A stretch of DNA of 64,000 bases, taken from an uncultured Glaciecola sp. (lineage in GTDB: Bacteria > Pseudomonadota > Gammaproteobacteria > Enterobacterales > Alteromonadaceae). Positions 6,797 through 14,065 of the stretch are shown here, piece by piece; the stretch's first letter is position 1, and each line of letters starts with the position of its first letter. The notes under the pieces are model-generated. The model had not been told where the DNA came from, ran no database searches, and worked only from the letters and a program-made list of their open reading frames with translations. The position numbers and the translations under genes were made by a program. The DNA lies in the NCBI GenBank assembly GCA_905479945.1, contig CAJQOP010000075.1, positions 1 to 64,000 of the forward strand. Reading direction: 5' to 3'.

Positions 6797-7561
6797 TTGA
6801 CCGCAGAACGAAAAAAAAATATCCAGGCATTGTTAAAGGGCATCGAGACCGGTGATCCTATGTCAGTTAGTGTCGTCAACCCGAACAAATATATCCAACA
6901 TAATCCGCAGACCCATGAAGGGGGAGAAGGATTAGCCGCTTTGTTTAAACGTTTATCCAAAACATCGCCGCGAGTAAATATTGTTCGTATTTTTTCCGAT
7001 GGTGATTTTGTATTCGGGCATACTGAATACGACTTCAGCACTTCGCGAATTGGCTTTGAGGTTTTCCGCTTTGAAGGGGAACACACTGTAGAGCACTGGG
7101 ACAATATTCAGTCTAGAAGCGGCCAGAACCCATCAGAGCATACTATGGTCGACGGTCCAACTGATGTGCGTGATTTAGACAAGACGGAAGACAATCGCGC
7201 GCTGGTCAAAAGATTTTTAGAAACGGCTCTCATAGCTCGTCAAATTGATCATCTGCAAAGCTTCGTTTCCGAAGCGTATACTGAGCATAATCCCTTTATG
7301 CGGGATGGCTTGCCTGCGTTACTTCAGGCTCTGAGCGCGTGTGATTCGAATTCTGAACCTACCATCTCCTACGAGAGATCACATCGTATATTAGCAGAGG
7401 GTAATTTCGTTTTGTCAGTTTGCGAGGGCTACCGTCAAGGCGAGCACACATCGTTCTATGATCTTTTCAGAATCGAAAGTTCAATGATCGTCGAACATTG
7501 GGATACCACGGAAAAAGTAGCCCCCAAAAGCAAGTGGAAGAATAATAATGGAAAGTTCTAA
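6797..7561 (+). CDS. Two-domain SnoaL-like protein
   Basis: 254 residues starting at TTG; AGAGAGG lies six bases before. Two NTF2-like repeats are visible: residues about 5-105 with YIQHNPQTHEGGEGL and VEHWDNIQ, and about 130-245 with YTEHNPFMRDGLPAL and VEHWDTTEK. The repeated pairs (Y-x-x-HNP and VEHWD) are the signature of the SnoaL-like predicted aldol-condensation group (COG4922-like). The conserved His and Asp line the pocket in relatives. Cytoplasmic, substrate unknown. The protein is a tandem duplication of one domain. Single gene of its cassette. Confidence 0.85.
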   Translation: MTAERKKNIQALLKGIETGDPMSVSVVNPNKYIQHNPQTHEGGEGLAALFKRLSKTSPRVNIVRIFSDGDFVFGHTEYDFSTSRIGFEVFRFEGEHTVEHWDNIQSRSGQNPSEHTMVDGPTDVRDLDKTEDNRALVKRFLETALIARQIDHLQSFVSEAYTEHNPFMRDGLPALLQALSACDSNSEPTISYERSHRILAEGNFVLSVCEGYRQGEHTSFYDLFRIESSMIVEHWDTTEKVAPKSKWKNNNGKF

Positions 7562-7621
7562 GCAGCCGACAGCTAATCAAGCGTTAGCTTCGATAAACAC
7601 ATAAATAACAGGGCTTATAAT

Positions 7622-8008
7622 ATGAATGACACAACTAAGTTTTTACCTCTTTTTTTATTTGCTTTATTGCTCCCAACTTCAGTGTTTGCTGAAATGTGTT
7701 CAGACCTATCAGGCTTCGATAAACACGCTGAAGGGAACCCAGTTTTAAGAATCAATCCGAAGTATCCTAGTTCATTATCAAAGGATATGCCTTCAGGTTG
7801 CGCTATTGTCGAATACAAACTTGCTAAGAAAACTGGAAGTAGTGGGAACACTTTAATGCCAGTGCAAATAGTAATTATAGAGGCATCACAAGAAGCCTTT
7901 GGTGACGAGCTAGAAAACGCTGTTGAAAATTGGTTATTTTTTACTAAAGCGCACCCAAACTACGAAGATTTGGTTTTCATTGCGAAGTTTGATTTCTTAG
8001 TAGAATAA
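7622..8008 (+). CDS. Secreted TonB-C-like protein
   Basis: 128 residues. Residues 1-23 are a signal peptide (FALLLPTSVFA-EM). The mature part (INPKYPSSLSKDMPSGCAIVEYKL...VQIVIIEASQEAFGDELENAVENWLF) resembles the TonB C-terminal fold: P-x-YP at the start, then a strand, V-x-I-x-x-A/S, and a helix ending in W-x-F. No membrane anchor or proline-rich stretch, so it is a stand-alone periplasmic domain rather than an energy transducer. Two cysteines could pair. The ATG has only a weak RBS (AGGGCTTATAAT). Cassette gene. Confidence 0.65.
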   Translation: MNDTTKFLPLFLFALLLPTSVFAEMCSDLSGFDKHAEGNPVLRINPKYPSSLSKDMPSGCAIVEYKLAKKTGSSGNTLMPVQIVIIEASQEAFGDELENAVENWLFFTKAHPNYEDLVFIAKFDFLVE

Positions 8009-8012
8009 TGAA

Positions 8013-8108
8013 TACTAACAAGTGTTTTAAGGTGTTCCTGGGGGCGCACTTGGCCACAAAAATGTGGGCTGCTTCGCATTTGCCCCACATACAAAGCACT
8101 AGTAGGCA
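8013..8108 (+). repeat. attC-like site, degraded
   Basis: ACTAACAAGTGTTTTAAGG at the left, CAAAGCACTAGTAGGCAAT at the right, with an inner GGGGC...GCCCC hairpin. The right core is not GTTRRRY. It is the last site before the antisense yegD. Confidence 0.4.
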
Positions 8109-8122
8109 ATATGAAAGGCTCA

Positions 8123-9574
8123 TTATCTAAACAAACGCTCCGCTTGTGTGACTAAGCCTGAAGTAACGCTGCCGAAATGGTCACCAATTACAATTTTTAG
8201 ATTAGGAAAAACAGAGTTTATCCATTCTTGAATTACAGGAGACATGGCAGTACCGCCGGTGACATAAAGTACATCAGGTGTTGTCCCTGCCAATATGATG
8301 GCTTCTTGCATCAAATTTTCAAATTTGTTTAACTCACCGCGTATGGCTTCGCTCAATTCAGTTCGACGTAGCGGTATACTAAAACGATTTTCAATGTAAT
8401 CGAGAGCTAAATCAATGTGTGTTTTGTCAGACAGCAGTATCTTTGCTAGCTCTGCACTGCGGCTTACTCTAAGGCCCAACCTTTCATCTCTGAGGGTTTT
8501 GAGTCGACGTAAATTTTTATCCTTGGTGATCCTGCAATATTCGCTTAACTCTTTGCCTGTTCTCGGTAAATTGAAGTCTTTTTGCGCTGCCACATCATTA
8601 ACGCTAACTGCTTGCCGAAACAGATTATTTGGAACAGGCAGGCCATTTTCTAGCATCGCGTTTTTACCGAAATGAGGCATCAGTAACATCAGCGCGAGTT
8701 TGTTGTCTAAGTCTATACCGCCTATGCGCTGACCAGTATGGCTTAAGATACAACTTTCTCGGTCTTGTAAGTGCTTGTAGCTGGGGCCTAGTTTTATCAT
8801 TGAACAATCGGTCGTACCGCCACCCATATCTAGGATTAACACAACTCTATCTTGGCTTAACTGCCGTTCGTAATCATAAGCCGCCGCAACGGGCTCCATT
8901 AAGAATTCGACCTGTTTAAATCCAACGGCATCGGCAGCTTTGCTGATAATATTAAGTGCTTGTTGATTACCATCCTTGCCTAACAAACCATGAAAGTTAA
9001 CGGGCCTGCCGATCACGATCTGCTCTAGGTCTGCCTGCTTAATGTACTCTACTTCTTGTTTGATAAAACCGAGCATTTTTTCAACTATGGAGGTAAAAAC
9101 GGCCTGTTGGCTAGCGTTAATATCAGCCCCTAAAAATGACTTGGGTGATTTGATATAAAAGCCGCTTTCTGGCAGTGAAATATGTCTTAATTCCGCTTCT
9201 TCACCAAAGATGATATTGCTGTCATAGCCCAATGCCTCAAGCATACTGGTGGCCGTCTTGTTTATTGCCGACGTTTGCTGGTGTTCTGCTTTTAATTGGT
9301 GACGCGCGACACTTACAATAGCGTCGTCGCTTAATACGTTTTCACCCAATAAATTGTCGGGCTGACGTGATTTTGAATGGAGCTGTTTGATAAGCCTAAC
9401 TCTGGCGGCGATATCTACACTCGAAAAATTGGCTGGCGATGTAATTTCATTGGGAACAAAAAGTGCCGATGGCATCCGATTTTTGCCATTTTCCAATGGA
9501 ACTAGTTCGGGTTGCTGATTTTTCATAACGCCAATTGAGCAGTTGGATGTACCGAAATCTAAACCTGCATACAT
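8123..9574 (-). CDS. yegD: Hsp70-family chaperone-like protein YegD
   Basis: 483 residues, slightly longer than E. coli YegD. GAAGGATC precedes the ATG. The actin/Hsp70 ATPase motifs are intact: LDFGTSNCSIGV near residue 5 (phosphate 1), LILDMGGGTTDCSM (phosphate 2), MEPVAAAYDYE (connect region) and LYVTGGTAMSP near the end (adenosine). The classical DnaK substrate-binding domain is absent, as in YegD. Role: an ATP-dependent chaperone-like protein of uncertain client. It lies antisense to the cassettes, between a degraded attC (8013) and a good one (9820), so it is either a rare large cassette or a chromosomal gene captured within the array. Confidence 0.9.
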   Translation of the reverse strand: MYAGLDFGTSNCSIGVMKNQQPELVPLENGKNRMPSALFVPNEITSPANFSSVDIAARVRLIKQLHSKSRQPDNLLGENVLSDDAIVSVARHQLKAEHQQTSAINKTATSMLEALGYDSNIIFGEEAELRHISLPESGFYIKSPKSFLGADINASQQAVFTSIVEKMLGFIKQEVEYIKQADLEQIVIGRPVNFHGLLGKDGNQQALNIISKAADAVGFKQVEFLMEPVAAAYDYERQLSQDRVVLILDMGGGTTDCSMIKLGPSYKHLQDRESCILSHTGQRIGGIDLDNKLALMLLMPHFGKNAMLENGLPVPNNLFRQAVSVNDVAAQKDFNLPRTGKELSEYCRITKDKNLRRLKTLRDERLGLRVSRSAELAKILLSDKTHIDLALDYIENRFSIPLRRTELSEAIRGELNKFENLMQEAIILAGTTPDVLYVTGGTAMSPVIQEWINSVFPNLKIVIGDHFGSVTSGLVTQAERLFR

Positions 9575-9819
9575 TGACTCTGATCCTTCTTATTCATTAT
9601 TCTAAATCGGCCGGGCATTATACAGAAAAAAATGCAGCAGACTTCCTTGTCTAACTATTAAAATACGTAATCGGGGATCTTTTTGACACCACTGTCTGAA
9701 ATATCCTTTGCTATCTCTATCGAGTCCGCCAAGCTACTCGCTTGCATTAGCAAATAATAGCCCTAAGAATCCTAAGGTCTGTTTTGCAAGCTAGAATGGA
9801 AGAACTAATTGAAAATTAC
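9575..9819. other. Gap upstream of yegD, nothing recognised
   Basis: This holds the yegD leader (AGAAGGATCAGAGTCA next to the start) and no open frame worth calling. The gap up to the next gene (9902) also contains the attC at 9820. A nine-codon frame ends in the attC left core, a possible remnant of a cassette gene. Confidence 0.4.
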
Positions 9820-9889
9820 ACCTAACAAAATAAATGAACAGAAACACAAACAAAGAACGGTTTGCCCTCGTTATTTGAAGTGTTAGGTT
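9820..9889 (+). repeat. attC site
   Basis: ACCTAACAAAATAAATGAACAG...CTCGTTATTTGAAGTGTTAGGT. The outer ACCTAACA and TGTTAGGT are perfect inverted repeats. Confidence 0.85.
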
Positions 9890-9901
9890 TTTTCGCTATA
9901 G

Positions 9902-10186
9902 TTACTTTTTAACATCGCGATAAAAATTTTCATGCGCGCCTAAAGCTATAAGCTCTAGTATGACAGTGCCATCTACATAGCTATACCCGAGAAGTGTTAG
10001 TTGTTTAATCATTTTAAATTTGTAAACGCGTAAAAAAGTGAGGTCGCCTTTTTTTTGCTCTCCCAGTAAGGGATTCTCAATTAGCTTTTTTATGGCAACA
10101 TCAAGATCTGCTTTTTGGCTCGGGTGTAATTTTTTAACCGTTCTTTTAAAGCTTGGGGTTTGTAGGATCGTTGTTATATTACCCAA
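9902..10186 (-). CDS. RelE/ParE-family toxin
   Basis: 94 residues, starting at TTG inside the end of the antitoxin gene (8-base overlap). The order is TPSFKRTVKKLHPSQKADLDVAIKKLIENPLLGEQKKGDL, then FLRVYKFKMIKQLTLLGYSY and a last strand LELIALGAHENFYRDV. GAHENFYRD is the hallmark ending of a RelE/ParE subgroup whose partner is a ParD-like antitoxin. It lies antisense to the array, so it needs the promoter in front of the antitoxin. Target (ribosome-bound mRNA or gyrase) not decided. Confidence 0.88.
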   Translation of the reverse strand: MGNITTILQTPSFKRTVKKLHPSQKADLDVAIKKLIENPLLGEQKKGDLTFLRVYKFKMIKQLTLLGYSYVDGTVILELIALGAHENFYRDVKK

Positions 10187-10400
10187 AATTATATGGTTCC
10201 AACTTTCCAGCTTCTTTTTCGGCTTTCGATATTATAGCCTGCCTAACAAGTTCATAAGGAAGCTCCGGATTGTCTTCCATCATTTCGCCAATTTTAGCCC
10301 AATGTTCAATTTGTTTTGGTGTTGTTCTATTTAACGCCTTACCCATAATTGCTGCTTTTTCCACTAAATCTTCATCTAGTCTTATGCTTGCTGTAGCCAT
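10179..10400 (-). CDS. ParD-like antitoxin
   Basis: 73 residues from the ATG preceded by GAGGAGAAAATT; a longer frame upstream is less likely. The start (MATASIRLDEDLVEKAAIMGKALNRTTPKQIEHW) is a ribbon-helix-helix with the PKQIEHWAKIG motif typical of the ParD-like antitoxin family. The C-terminal part (AIISKAEKEAGK) should bind the toxin. It is the first gene of a two-gene operon; the toxin start overlaps its stop. Confidence 0.88.
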   Translation of the reverse strand: MATASIRLDEDLVEKAAIMGKALNRTTPKQIEHWAKIGEMMEDNPELPYELVRQAIISKAEKEAGKLEPYNFG

Positions 10401-10427
10401 AATTTTCTCCTCAATTTCGCACTTCAC

Positions 10428-10456
10428 ACTGTAGCGCATCGCATCAATTGTTGCAA
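10428..10456 (-). promoter_or_regulatory. Putative promoter of the ParD-like/ParE pair
   Basis: On the minus strand TTGCAA (10451-10456) and TACAGT (10428-10433) are 17 bases apart, about 30 bases before the antitoxin start. This fits a cassette that carries its own promoter because it faces against the array. Confidence 0.45.
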
Positions 10457-10606
10457 TCCGCCACGAGATCTGTTTTTAATTGTATTGATTACCATATTTT
10501 TGTTTAGCTTATGTGCAAAAGCTTTTTCGTCGTATATTATCTCTAGTAAACATAGTACAAAAAAGGGTCAAGCTGAGTTAGGGGCATTCGAAGGTTTCAT
10601 TTTCAA

Positions 10607-10729
10607 ATGGATGGATACTCGCAGGTAAAAGAAAGTGATATATCTTTTGAAGGCGAACTCTTGTTTTCTCTACATTCGGTTGAATACCCTTTCACCAGAG
10701 CGTCAATATACCGCTTATTTTGGTGTTAA
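10607..10729 (+). CDS. Possible 40-residue peptide or gene remnant
   Basis: Open frame MDGYSQVKESDISFEGELL...YRLFWC, with its stop TAA inside a GTTAAC that looks like the right end of a lost attC (CGCTTATTTTGGTGTTAAC). No clear RBS. It may be the C-terminus of a gene whose 5' part was deleted. The rest of the gap (10457 to 10606) shows nothing else. Confidence 0.25.
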   Translation: MDGYSQVKESDISFEGELLFSLHSVEYPFTRASIYRLFWC

Positions 10730-10747
10730 CAGTCTTTAGGAAATATA

Positions 10748-11242
10748 GTGCAACCGAAAGATATAGTAGAAAAAATAGTTAATGAGTTTAGTGGCGTCAT
10801 ACCTAAAGCAAGTTGGGGGGAAACGTCTCTATTTTATAACCCAGGTCAGCTATTACCAAATGGGGTTTATTTTTGTACCATCAAAGAAAAAAATGGAGGC
10901 AATGACAAAGCCTCTAACCTAGACCGTGAAGGTATTTATAGGCTTAGTATTGGTATAAGCAAAGAAAGCTATGAATCATTATTTGGCGCAAGACCAAAGC
11001 GTCCAAGTAAAGGCGGTATTATTGACACTGAGCATAATTTTACGAAATGTAATGTTTTAATGCCGCATCCTATTTATGGTTGGATGTCTTGGGTTCAAAT
11101 ATTAAATCCTTCTGAATCTAAGCTTACAGATATATTTGGTCTTATTGCAGAATCTCATGTGAATGCGGTCAATAAATTCAATAAAAAAACTGTAAACAAG
11201 TCAAATCAGTCGGACGCGCAAAAAACGCGCGCCTCTATTTGA
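10748..11242 (+). CDS. DUF6194-like protein
   Basis: 164 residues starting at GTG after TTTAGGAAATATA. The conserved run WGETSLFYNPGQLLPNGVYF, then NLDREGIYRLSIGISKESY, FGARPKRPSKGG and VLMPHPIYGWMSWVQILNPS match DUF6194, a soluble family of unknown function. The family body ends near AESHVNAV; the last 20 or so residues are a translation of the attC that follows, so the natural stop was lost or never existed. It converges on ccdB, whose stop lies inside the same attC. Confidence 0.8.
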   Translation: MQPKDIVEKIVNEFSGVIPKASWGETSLFYNPGQLLPNGVYFCTIKEKNGGNDKASNLDREGIYRLSIGISKESYESLFGARPKRPSKGGIIDTEHNFTKCNVLMPHPIYGWMSWVQILNPSESKLTDIFGLIAESHVNAVNKFNKKTVNKSNQSDAQKTRASI

Positions 11243-11252
11243 AGTGTTATAT
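11191..11252 (+). repeat. attC site nested in coding sequence
   Basis: TGTAAACAAGTCAAATCAG...CTCTATTTGAAGTGTTATAT, with an inner GCGCG hairpin. The left part lies within the DUF6194 frame and the right end overlaps the 3' end of ccdB. Confidence 0.7.
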
Positions 11253-11564
11253 TCCGGTGATGGCAAAATCTATTGCGTTGATAATTGAATCTCTATGGGC
11301 TTCTAAAGTGCCAATAGGATGCATTAGTAAATCGCTTTGCATTGGTGTCATCTGAGGGGTAAAAAGAAGATAGCTCTCTCCTTCATAATCGATAGATGGT
11401 GTAAGCCGATTTGCTTTCAAGCTTCTCAAGTTAGTTACCTTTGCTAATGGAATTACTAAACGCGCAGAAAGCTCGTCTATTATACTGTTTTGAATATCAA
11501 CGAGCAGAGGGTAAGCGCTCCTCGATTTCTTGCTCGTATTTTTGTAAACATCGAATTGAGCCAC
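11247..11564 (-). CDS. ccdB: CcdB-family toxin
   Basis: 105 residues, full length for CcdB (about 101). It starts at GTG, sharing one base with the ccdA stop. Pattern: MAQFDVYKNTSKKSRSAYPLLVDIQNSIIDELSARLVIPLA, then PSIDYEGESYLLFTPQMTPM and the C-terminal helix DSIINAIDFAITGI. In F-plasmid CcdB the C-terminal Trp-Gly-Ile binds gyrase; here the end is Thr-Gly-Ile, a change at the penultimate contact. It should be a gyrase poison or a weakened variant. Antisense to the array. Confidence 0.93.
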   Translation of the reverse strand: MAQFDVYKNTSKKSRSAYPLLVDIQNSIIDELSARLVIPLAKVTNLRSLKANRLTPSIDYEGESYLLFTPQMTPMQSDLLMHPIGTLEAHRDSIINAIDFAITGI

Positions 11565-11809
11565 TAAATCCCTCCAAATTCGGCACTAAAACTTCCATTT
11601 TCTTCTATAAATTGGTTGTATGCTTTGATAGCCAATTTATTTTCTTCTTTCCAGGTATTTTCTTTCACTAGCTTAAGTTTCTCTTGTAAAGCTTGTTCCA
11701 ATGTTGCGGAAAGGTTTATTTTCAGTTCTCTCGTTTTGACTAGCAAATCGCTATTTATGCTAAGGTTTGTAGCCTTTTTTGGGGCGCTGTAATCATAAAG
11801 TTCAGACAT
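11564..11809 (-). CDS. ccdA: CcdA-family antitoxin
   Basis: 81 residues from the ATG preceded by GAGGAGGAATT. N-terminal DNA-binding part (APKKATNLSINSDLLVKTRELKINLSATLEQAL) with the typical KKATNLSIN motif, and an acidic, unstructured C-terminus (WKEENKLAIKAYNQFIEENGSFSAEFGGI) that in CcdA wraps around the toxin; NKxAIxAYN is a family signature. It overlaps ccdB by one base. It represses its own operon together with CcdB. Confidence 0.93.
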   Translation of the reverse strand: MSELYDYSAPKKATNLSINSDLLVKTRELKINLSATLEQALQEKLKLVKENTWKEENKLAIKAYNQFIEENGSFSAEFGGI

Positions 11810-11831
11810 AATTCCTCCTCGGTTCTGCTTT

Positions 11832-11860
11832 ATTATGCGCACTTCAATGCGTATGTGAAA
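11832..11860 (-). promoter_or_regulatory. Putative ccdAB promoter and operator
   Basis: Minus strand: TTTCAC, 17 bases, CATAAT. The spacer holds an inverted repeat, ATACGCA-TTGAAG-TGCGCAT (one mismatch), a plausible CcdA operator. Confidence 0.5.
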
Positions 11861-11875
11861 CGATGTTTTACAATA

Positions 11876-12072
11876 AAATATAAGCTCGTTCTTTCAAGAG
11901 GTGCCCTCATCTTTCTGTCAGAAACTTATTTTCGTGTTCGCGAGCGCATAATGTTTGATTCCCGCTACCGGCCTTAGGTTGTCGTATCAGGTTAAAACGC
12001 GTATTGTTTTACCTAAATGGTTAACGCAAGGAGGCATTAAATGTTTAATCAAAAGCGTAATTACATTGGGCA
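11876..12072 (+). repeat. ORF-poor cassette body, copy 2
   Basis: Resembles 4023-4216: shared blocks include GCTCG(T/C)TCTTTCAAGAG, TTCGCGAGCGCATAATGTTT, GATTCCCGCTA, TTTTACCTAAAT and AACG(C/T)AAGGAG. An ideal RBS (AAGGAGG) is followed by ATG at 12041; that frame (MFNQKRNYIGQHNN...) runs 44 codons through the attC to its core. The aligned frame in copy 1 starts with TTG. The conservation is stronger upstream of the RBS than in the frame, so the function may lie in the leader. Confidence 0.5.
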
Positions 12073-12176
12073 ACATAACAATCACATCAACTCACTCGCT
12101 GCGAAAACTTTACGGGCGCATTTCACTTCGTTCAAAAGCTGCGCCCATAAAATTTCCCGTTATGTGGGGTGTTAAT
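12073..12176 (+). repeat. attC site, long type
   Basis: ACATAACAATCACATCAAC...GTGGGGTGTTAATT with the hairpin GCGAAAACTTTA/TAAAATTTCCC. Third member of the long family (127, 4217). Confidence 0.85.
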
Positions 12177-12190
12177 TGCCAAGGATACAT

Positions 12191-12784
12191 ATGAAGTATA
12201 TTTTATTTTTTTTTCTAGGCTGTTTTGTTTCCATTGGCATACAAGCTCAAGTGCTTTATTCAAGCCAACATTCAACTCCAATCGGTCAGGCAGAGTTAAA
12301 TTCATTTCCAATTAACTGTGAGAACGATTGCTTTTTTACAATGTTTTTAGATGTCAGCAATCTGGATTTCGAAAGTGCAGGTGAATCTGGAGCAATGTTA
12401 AGAGTTTGGAACAAAGACCGGTCTAAATATTTTCTCTATGGTGTTCGCGCCAACAAAAAAAGCAATGAACCTGAAATCGTTTTTATAGATGGTTCAGGAC
12501 CCGATAACCTTGAGACTATTCAACTAGGTACTTCTAAACTCAATATATGGGAAGGGTTCAGGTTCTCTTGGAAGGATAAGGTTTTCACCGTTGATAATTT
12601 ACGCAATTATAAGAAAGATGGTTATTCGAAACTTGAAGAATCTGGCATTTCCCACGAGGGAGCATTGACCTTCAAACCTTTTTCTATTGAGTATTTATTT
12701 TTGGGTGTTGATTTAGAGTTCCATGTGGACATTGCGTCTCAAAATATAAATAAACAATGGAGTGATCTGGCAAATGGCAATTAA
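12191..12784 (+). CDS. Secreted protein of unknown function
   Basis: 197 residues. Start chosen at the ATG after AAGGATACAT; a longer frame from 12176 lies in attC. Residues 1-20 (MKYILFFFLGCFVSIGIQAQ) form a signal peptide. The mature part is rich in beta strands (FTMFLDVSNLDFESAGESGAML, FRFSWKDKVFTVDNL), which suggests a jelly-roll or LamG-like sandwich, but no family is recognised. Two close cysteines (NCENDCFF) may pair. Periplasmic or exported. Single cassette gene. Confidence 0.7.
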   Translation: MKYILFFFLGCFVSIGIQAQVLYSSQHSTPIGQAELNSFPINCENDCFFTMFLDVSNLDFESAGESGAMLRVWNKDRSKYFLYGVRANKKSNEPEIVFIDGSGPDNLETIQLGTSKLNIWEGFRFSWKDKVFTVDNLRNYKKDGYSKLEESGISHEGALTFKPFSIEYLFLGVDLEFHVDIASQNINKQWSDLANGN

Positions 12785-12838
12785 CAAATACATAAACCGG
12801 ATGCGGCAAGAGCGGCCAGCGCGGGTTACGGAAGGCAC
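12782..12838 (+). repeat. attC site, short type, right core degraded
   Basis: TTAACAAATACATAAACCGGATGCGGCAAGAGCGGCCAGCGCGGGTTACGGAAGGCACTC. The left core is intact; the right core (GGCACTC) has lost GTTAT. Confidence 0.7.
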
Positions 12839-12890
12839 TCACTGTCTAGACTAGTAATAATACGGGTTAAAAAAGCTTTGGAGAACAATA

Positions 12891-13049
12891 ATGAATAGTG
12901 TATTTGACAGCATTGCTAAAGGACTTAAAGAAGCAATAGATCTAACCGATGGAAAAAAAATAGCAGCTATAGTGCATAGAGCACCTGACGTTGGCGAGAT
13001 ACGTCGAAGTCTAGGGCTCACGCAAATGGAACTTATATGGCAAGATTAA
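12891..13049 (+). pseudogene. Truncated HTH antitoxin (NadS/HigA-like)
   Basis: 52 codons after GGAGAACAATA. The sequence MNSVFDSIAKGLKEAIDL...HRAPDVGEIRRSLGLTQME is the start of an XRE-type antitoxin of the NadS/HigA-like kind, in which GLTQ-E-F begins the helix-turn-helix. Here it breaks off at LTQMEL and runs into the leader of the next gene, stopping after IWQD. The rest of the HTH and any toxin are missing, so it is the scar of a deletion or cassette fusion. It overlaps the next start by 13 bases. Confidence 0.7.
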
Positions 13050-13531
13050 TTTTGGTTTGTGGCCCTACAGGGGTCGGTAAAACAACGTACTCGCTATCAC
13101 TAGCTAAAGAAATAGAGGCAATAAAATTTTCTATTGATCCATGGATGCAAACACTATTTTCAAAAGATATGAGCAGTCTAGATTTCGAATAGATGATGGA
13201 AAGAGTGGATAGATGCTCAGAGCAAATTTGGCAGGTTAGTGAGCAGATTTTGGCAATTAATGGAAACGTGATATTGGATCTTGGTTTCACTACCAAAGCG
13301 CAAAGGGATATCTTTGCTAATCGAGCTAGAGAGCTTGGTCTAGATCCAGAAATACATTATTTGTGCGCTTCAACAGTTACTCGAAAACAGCGTGTCGGTA
13401 AACGAAATGTAGAAAAAGATCCTGCTGTTTATGCTTTTGAAGTGACTGACATGATGTTTAACTTTATGGAACCAAGATTTGAGGTTCCAGATAAAGAAGA
13501 ACTAAAAAATGGGTGTACAATTAATGCATAA
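13037..13531 (+). pseudogene. P-loop ATPase (AAA_33/zeta-like) with internal stop
   Basis: The frame MARLILVCGPTGVGKTTYSLSL starts with a perfect Walker A. It is cut after 51 codons by TAG (13190-13192), then continues in the same frame as MMERVDRCSEQIWQVSEQIL...VILDLGFTT...RKQRVGKRN, up to a stop at 13531. From memory, related AAA_33/zeta-like proteins have Trp at the stop position, so a single TGG to TAG change explains it. If not suppressed, the product is a dead 51-residue peptide; an internal start at 13193 could make the C-terminal part without Walker A. These proteins phosphorylate small molecules or nucleotides. Confidence 0.8.
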
Positions 13532-13644
13532 ATGGACGTTTGATTTACGCAGGCAAGCACGCCTATAAACTCTATCGCAGTTCTTGAGCACTAGGTCTAT
13601 AGCGTTTACAATAGCTTACTTTTTAATTACTTCAGGCCACGAAT

Positions 13645-13893
13645 ATGAATGACACTAAATTACCTCCCGCTTTACCAGATCGCCTTTCGGGTAATTCTCG
13701 CAGTCCACACTACGTAGAAGAAATATTCGAGCACAGCATTGGTATTCGCTTGAACGGCAAAGAGCATACAAATGTCGAGGAATATTGCATTAGTGAAGGT
13801 TGGGTAAAAGTCCCTTCTCCTAAAGCCTTGGACCGCCGAGGACAGCCGCTTCTAATTACCCTAAAAGGAACAGTAGAGGCGTTTTATAGTTAA
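13645..13893 (+). CDS. DUF3297 family protein
   Basis: 82 residues. The sequence LPDRLSGNSRSPHYVEEIFEHSIGIRLNGKEHTNVEEYCISEGWVKV, with LDRRGQPLLITLKGTVEAFY at the end, matches DUF3297, a small soluble family widely misannotated as glutathione peroxidase. Function unknown. RBS CAGGCCACGAAT is modest. No clear attC is left on either side, so the cassette limits have decayed. Confidence 0.85.
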   Translation: MNDTKLPPALPDRLSGNSRSPHYVEEIFEHSIGIRLNGKEHTNVEEYCISEGWVKVPSPKALDRRGQPLLITLKGTVEAFYS

Positions 13894-14065
13894 GTCGTTA
13901 TGCGCTATTGGGCGCCAGATACGCCTATAAAAAGAATTGAAGCTGAATAGGAACAGTTGGTAATGTTTTACTTAGCTGCATCTCATTCCAAGAAGCCCTG
14001 ACGTTTGGGGGGAAGTTGAGTATTTAAAGGAATTAAAGCCTTATCCATTATTAAGGAGAAAAAGT

